Shown here: positions 7,487 to 9,555 of the stretch, one piece after another | How positions within the stretch are numbered: the stretch's first letter is position 1 | How the letters are laid out: each line of letters begins with the position of its first letter | From: Deltaproteobacteria bacterium | GTDB taxonomy: Bacteria > Myxococcota_A > Polyangia > Haliangiales > Haliangiaceae | Reading direction: 5' to 3' | Assembly: GCA_013696695.1 (NCBI GenBank) | Contig: JACCYD010000417.1 | Location: 1 to 9,555, forward strand | DNA: 9,555 nt | Notes under the pieces: model-generated | Told to the model about the DNA's origin: nothing | Seen by the model: the letters and a program-made list of their open reading frames with translations, nothing else | The model's database searches: none | Position numbers and translations under genes: made by a program

Positions 7487-8098
7487 GTGTCCGAGATCGC
7501 TGACGACCTCGACATCCCGCAGCTGGGGGATGCCTTGCCGCTGATCGCGAGCGATCCGCGATGGCTCCCCGTCGCGCTCGCGGATCTCGAGACCGTCCAT
7601 GCCGATCACCTGCATTGCGAGCGCAAGGCGGCGCAATCCGCACTGTCACTCATCCGCAGCTATCCCGAGCAGACCGAGCTGGTCATCCAGATGGCGCGGC
7701 TCGCCCACGACGAGACCCGTCACGTCGTCCAGGTCGCTGGCCTGCTGTCGCGCCGCGGCCAGCAGGCGAGCTACGACCACGGTGATGCCTACGCGGCCGC
7801 GATGCGCGTGCACATCCGCACCAAGGAACCCGAGCGGCTGCTCGACCGGCTGCTGGTGTTCGCGGTGATCGAGGGCCGGTCGGCGGAGCGCCTCGGCTTG
7901 CTCGCAGGTGCGCTCGACGATCCGAAGTCGCGCGACCTTTACGCGTTCCTGGCCGAGGCCGAGGTCCGCCACCGCGACATCTTCCTCTCGCTCGCCCGTG
8001 ACGCTGCGCCACAGTGCTGGCGTGCGCGCGCCGCCGAGCTTGCCGAGATCGAAGCCGGCGTGCTCGCCGAGCACCCGATCCTTGCACGAATCCATTAG
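7487..8098 (+). CDS. miaE: tRNA 2-methylthio-N6-isopentenyladenosine(37) hydroxylase MiaE
   Basis: Diiron monooxygenase that hydroxylates the isopentenyl group of ms2i6A at tRNA position 37, acting after MiaA and MiaB. The 203-residue protein is a ferritin-like four-helix bundle. Seen: Glu45 in HCERKAA, Glu76 and His79 in HDETRH, Glu129 in VIEGRSAERL, and Glu159 and His162 in EAEVRH. These six ligands have the order and spacing of the MiaE family. The stretches ERKAAQSALSLI, EPERLLDRLLV and EGRSAERLGLLA also match the family. The start GTG 7487 follows TAGCAT by 6 nt, with no Shine-Dalgarno. miaA and miaB are not in the window. The gene is divergent from the M3 peptidase; the fusion gene follows on the same strand 40 bp downstream but seems to have its own promoter. 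Confidence 0.93.
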   Translation: MSEIADDLDIPQLGDALPLIASDPRWLPVALADLETVHADHLHCERKAAQSALSLIRSYPEQTELVIQMARLAHDETRHVVQVAGLLSRRGQQASYDHGDAYAAAMRVHIRTKEPERLLDRLLVFAVIEGRSAERLGLLAGALDDPKSRDLYAFLAEAEVRHRDIFLSLARDAAPQCWRARAAELAEIEAGVLAEHPILARIH

Positions 8099-8126
8099 CG
8101 AGCCTGTATGCGGGCGGGTCTGTGAG

Positions 8127-8138
8127 TAGAGTGGCTGC
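8127..8138 (+). promoter_or_regulatory. Putative leaderless promoter of the GNAT-nitrilase fusion (TAGAGT -10)
   Basis: TAGAGT at 8127-8132 is followed by GGCTGC and the ATG at 8139, a 6-nt gap. No Shine-Dalgarno is present and no clear -35 is seen. The hexamer is identical to those before 3140 and 3189. No hairpin terminator is seen between miaE and this gene, so read-through is also possible. Confidence 0.55.
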
Positions 8139-9555
8139 ATGGCGGATTCCAGGCCCCGGCTCGTAGTACGGCCGCTCCGCAAGACGGACCTGAAGTCGAT
8201 CGTCGAGATCCAGCACCGGGCGTTTCCGATGATCGATCCGTGGACGAAGGAGCAGTTCGAGAGCCAGCTCGCGATCTTCCCCGAGGGGCAGATCGGCGTC
8301 GAGATCGACGGCCAGCTCGTCGCGACGTCGAGCTCGCTGATCGTCGACGAGGAAGATTTCGGCGCGTACCACACGTTCGACGACGTCAGCGACAAGGGCT
8401 ACATCCGCAACCACGATCCCGAGGGCGATACGCTGTACGGCATCGACATCGCGGTCGATCTGAAGCATCGCGGCTCGCACCTGACGCGCCGGATCTACGA
8501 GGCCCGAAAAGATCTCGCCCGGCGTCGCAACCTGCGCGCGATCATGATCGCCGGCCGCATCCCGGGCTACGCGAAGCAGGCCGCGACGATGTCGGCCGAG
8601 GAGTACGTGCGGCGCGTCGTCAAGAAGGATCTCAAGGACAAAGATCCGGTGCTCACCGCGCAGCTGTCGCAAGGCTTCTCGATCCGCGCGGTGCTCAAGA
8701 ACTACTTGCCGAGCGACACCGAGTCCGGCGGCTACGCGGTGTTCATGGAGTGGCTGAACCCCGAGCACCACCCGGCGGGTACGGCGGCGGTGCGCAACAT
8801 CCGCGTCGCGGCCGTGCAGTATCAGATGCGGCCGATCGCGAGCTTCGAGGAGTTCGCGCAGCAGTGCGAGTTCTTCATCGACACCGCCTCCGAGTACCGC
8901 GCCGATTTTCTACTGTTCCCCGAGATGCTGACCAACCAGCTTCAAGTGCTGGTGCAGATGAAAGATTCGTCGGGCACCGCGCGCCGGCTCGACGAGTTCA
9001 CGCCTCGCTACAACGAGTTCTTCACCCGGATGGCGATGAAGTACGACGTCAACATCATCGGTGGCTCGCACCTCACCGTCGAGCAAGACAAGCTGTTCAA
9101 CGTCGCGTCGCTGTTCCGGCGCGATGGCACCGTCGAGAAGCAGTACAAGCTGCACATCACGCCGTCGGAGCTGCGCTGGTGGGGCGTGTCGGCGGGCGAC
9201 GAGGTGCGCGTGTTCGACACCGATCGTGGCAAGATCGCGATCCTGATCGGCGACGACGTGTCGTTCCCCGAGCTGGCGCGGATCGCCGCAGGCAAGGGCG
9301 CGTTGATGTTGTTCGTGCCGTTCAACACCGATATCCGCTCGGGCTACATGCGTATCCGCTCGTGCGCCGCCGCGCGCTGCATCGAGAACGGCATGTACGC
9401 GGTGATGGCCGGGCCGATCGGCAACCTGCCCTTCGTGCAAGGTGCCGATATCAACTACGGCGAGGCCTGCATCCTGACGCCGTGCGATGTCCAGTTCGCG
9501 CGCGACGGCGTTGCCGAGGTCGCGACGCCGAACGTCGAGACCATGGTGCTCAACG
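8139..9555 (+). CDS. GNAT N-acetyltransferase / carbon-nitrogen hydrolase (nitrilase) fusion, catalytic Cys replaced (partial)
   Basis: The 472 visible codons match the bifunctional architecture of B. subtilis YhcX-type proteins (nitrilase_Rim1_like). A GNAT domain covers roughly residues 8-200 and a nitrilase-superfamily domain starts near 225 (VRNIRVAAVQYQMRP). The C-terminus is cut by the window edge, probably by a few dozen residues. Nitrilases use a Glu-Lys-Cys triad. Glu262 (LLFPEML) and Lys337 (YKLHITP) are present, but the nucleophile site that normally reads ICYDxxFPE reads IGDDVSFPE, with Gly371 (GGC) in place of Cys. The GNAT acetyl-CoA loop is also off consensus: RGSHLT (111-116) has His where the second Gly or Ala is usual. 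Family substrates are not established. With these changes the hydrolase activity is doubtful; a binding or regulatory role, or a single-base error (TGC to GGC), are alternatives. The frame is otherwise intact and coding-like. Confidence 0.9.
   Translation, partial: MADSRPRLVVRPLRKTDLKSIVEIQHRAFPMIDPWTKEQFESQLAIFPEGQIGVEIDGQLVATSSSLIVDEEDFGAYHTFDDVSDKGYIRNHDPEGDTLYGIDIAVDLKHRGSHLTRRIYEARKDLARRRNLRAIMIAGRIPGYAKQAATMSAEEYVRRVVKKDLKDKDPVLTAQLSQGFSIRAVLKNYLPSDTESGGYAVFMEWLNPEHHPAGTAAVRNIRVAAVQYQMRPIASFEEFAQQCEFFIDTASEYRADFLLFPEMLTNQLQVLVQMKDSSGTARRLDEFTPRYNEFFTRMAMKYDVNIIGGSHLTVEQDKLFNVASLFRRDGTVEKQYKLHITPSELRWWGVSAGDEVRVFDTDRGKIAILIGDDVSFPELARIAAGKGALMLFVPFNTDIRSGYMRIRSCAAARCIENGMYAVMAGPIGNLPFVQGADINYGEACILTPCDVQFARDGVAEVATPNVETMVLN

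Noticed and set aside
7683..8771. Minus-strand open frame of 362 codons across miaE and the fusion gene
   Set aside because: Both genes on the plus strand carry conserved catalytic motifs; this frame has none.

Overview
The window is GC-rich, gene-dense chromosomal DNA from a bacterium that uses many GTG starts and very short intergenic gaps. The gene content fits a myxobacterium-like lineage (Myxococcota, formerly Deltaproteobacteria): a HrpA-type RNA helicase, MiaE, a GNAT-nitrilase fusion and small cysteine-containing lipoproteins of unknown function. That placement is an inference with modest confidence. There is no sign of a phage, transposon, CRISPR array, tRNA or rRNA. This is mostly housekeeping and metabolic DNA, and I do not see a clear new multi-gene system.

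Layout. Positions 1-2051 (minus) hold the N-terminal half of an HrpA helicase that runs off the left edge. A YegS/DgkB-type lipid kinase (2052-3140, minus) lies directly upstream, and its stop codon abuts the helicase ATG. Divergent from the kinase across 48 bp is an acyl-CoA dehydrogenase of the isovaleryl-CoA type (3189-4325, plus). It meets a small lipoprotein gene (4322-4849, minus) tail to tail, with both stops inside one CTAG. A second lipoprotein (4928-5374, minus) with a good Shine-Dalgarno follows. Then come an M3 oligopeptidase (5543-7462, minus), MiaE (7487-8098, plus) and a GNAT-carbon-nitrogen hydrolase fusion (8139 to the right edge, plus).

The genes do not form an obvious pathway. 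They cover RNA unwinding, lipid phosphorylation, branched-chain acyl-CoA oxidation, peptide turnover and tRNA A37 hydroxylation.

The most interesting shared signal is regulatory. Six of the eight gene starts have a TAGNNT-like (once TACCTT) hexamer only 6-8 nt upstream of the start codon and no Shine-Dalgarno, which is the arrangement expected of leaderless mRNAs. The two exceptions are the lipoprotein with an AAGGAG site and the helicase, which appears translationally coupled to the kinase. The second most interesting point is the nitrilase domain, where glycine stands in place of the catalytic cysteine.
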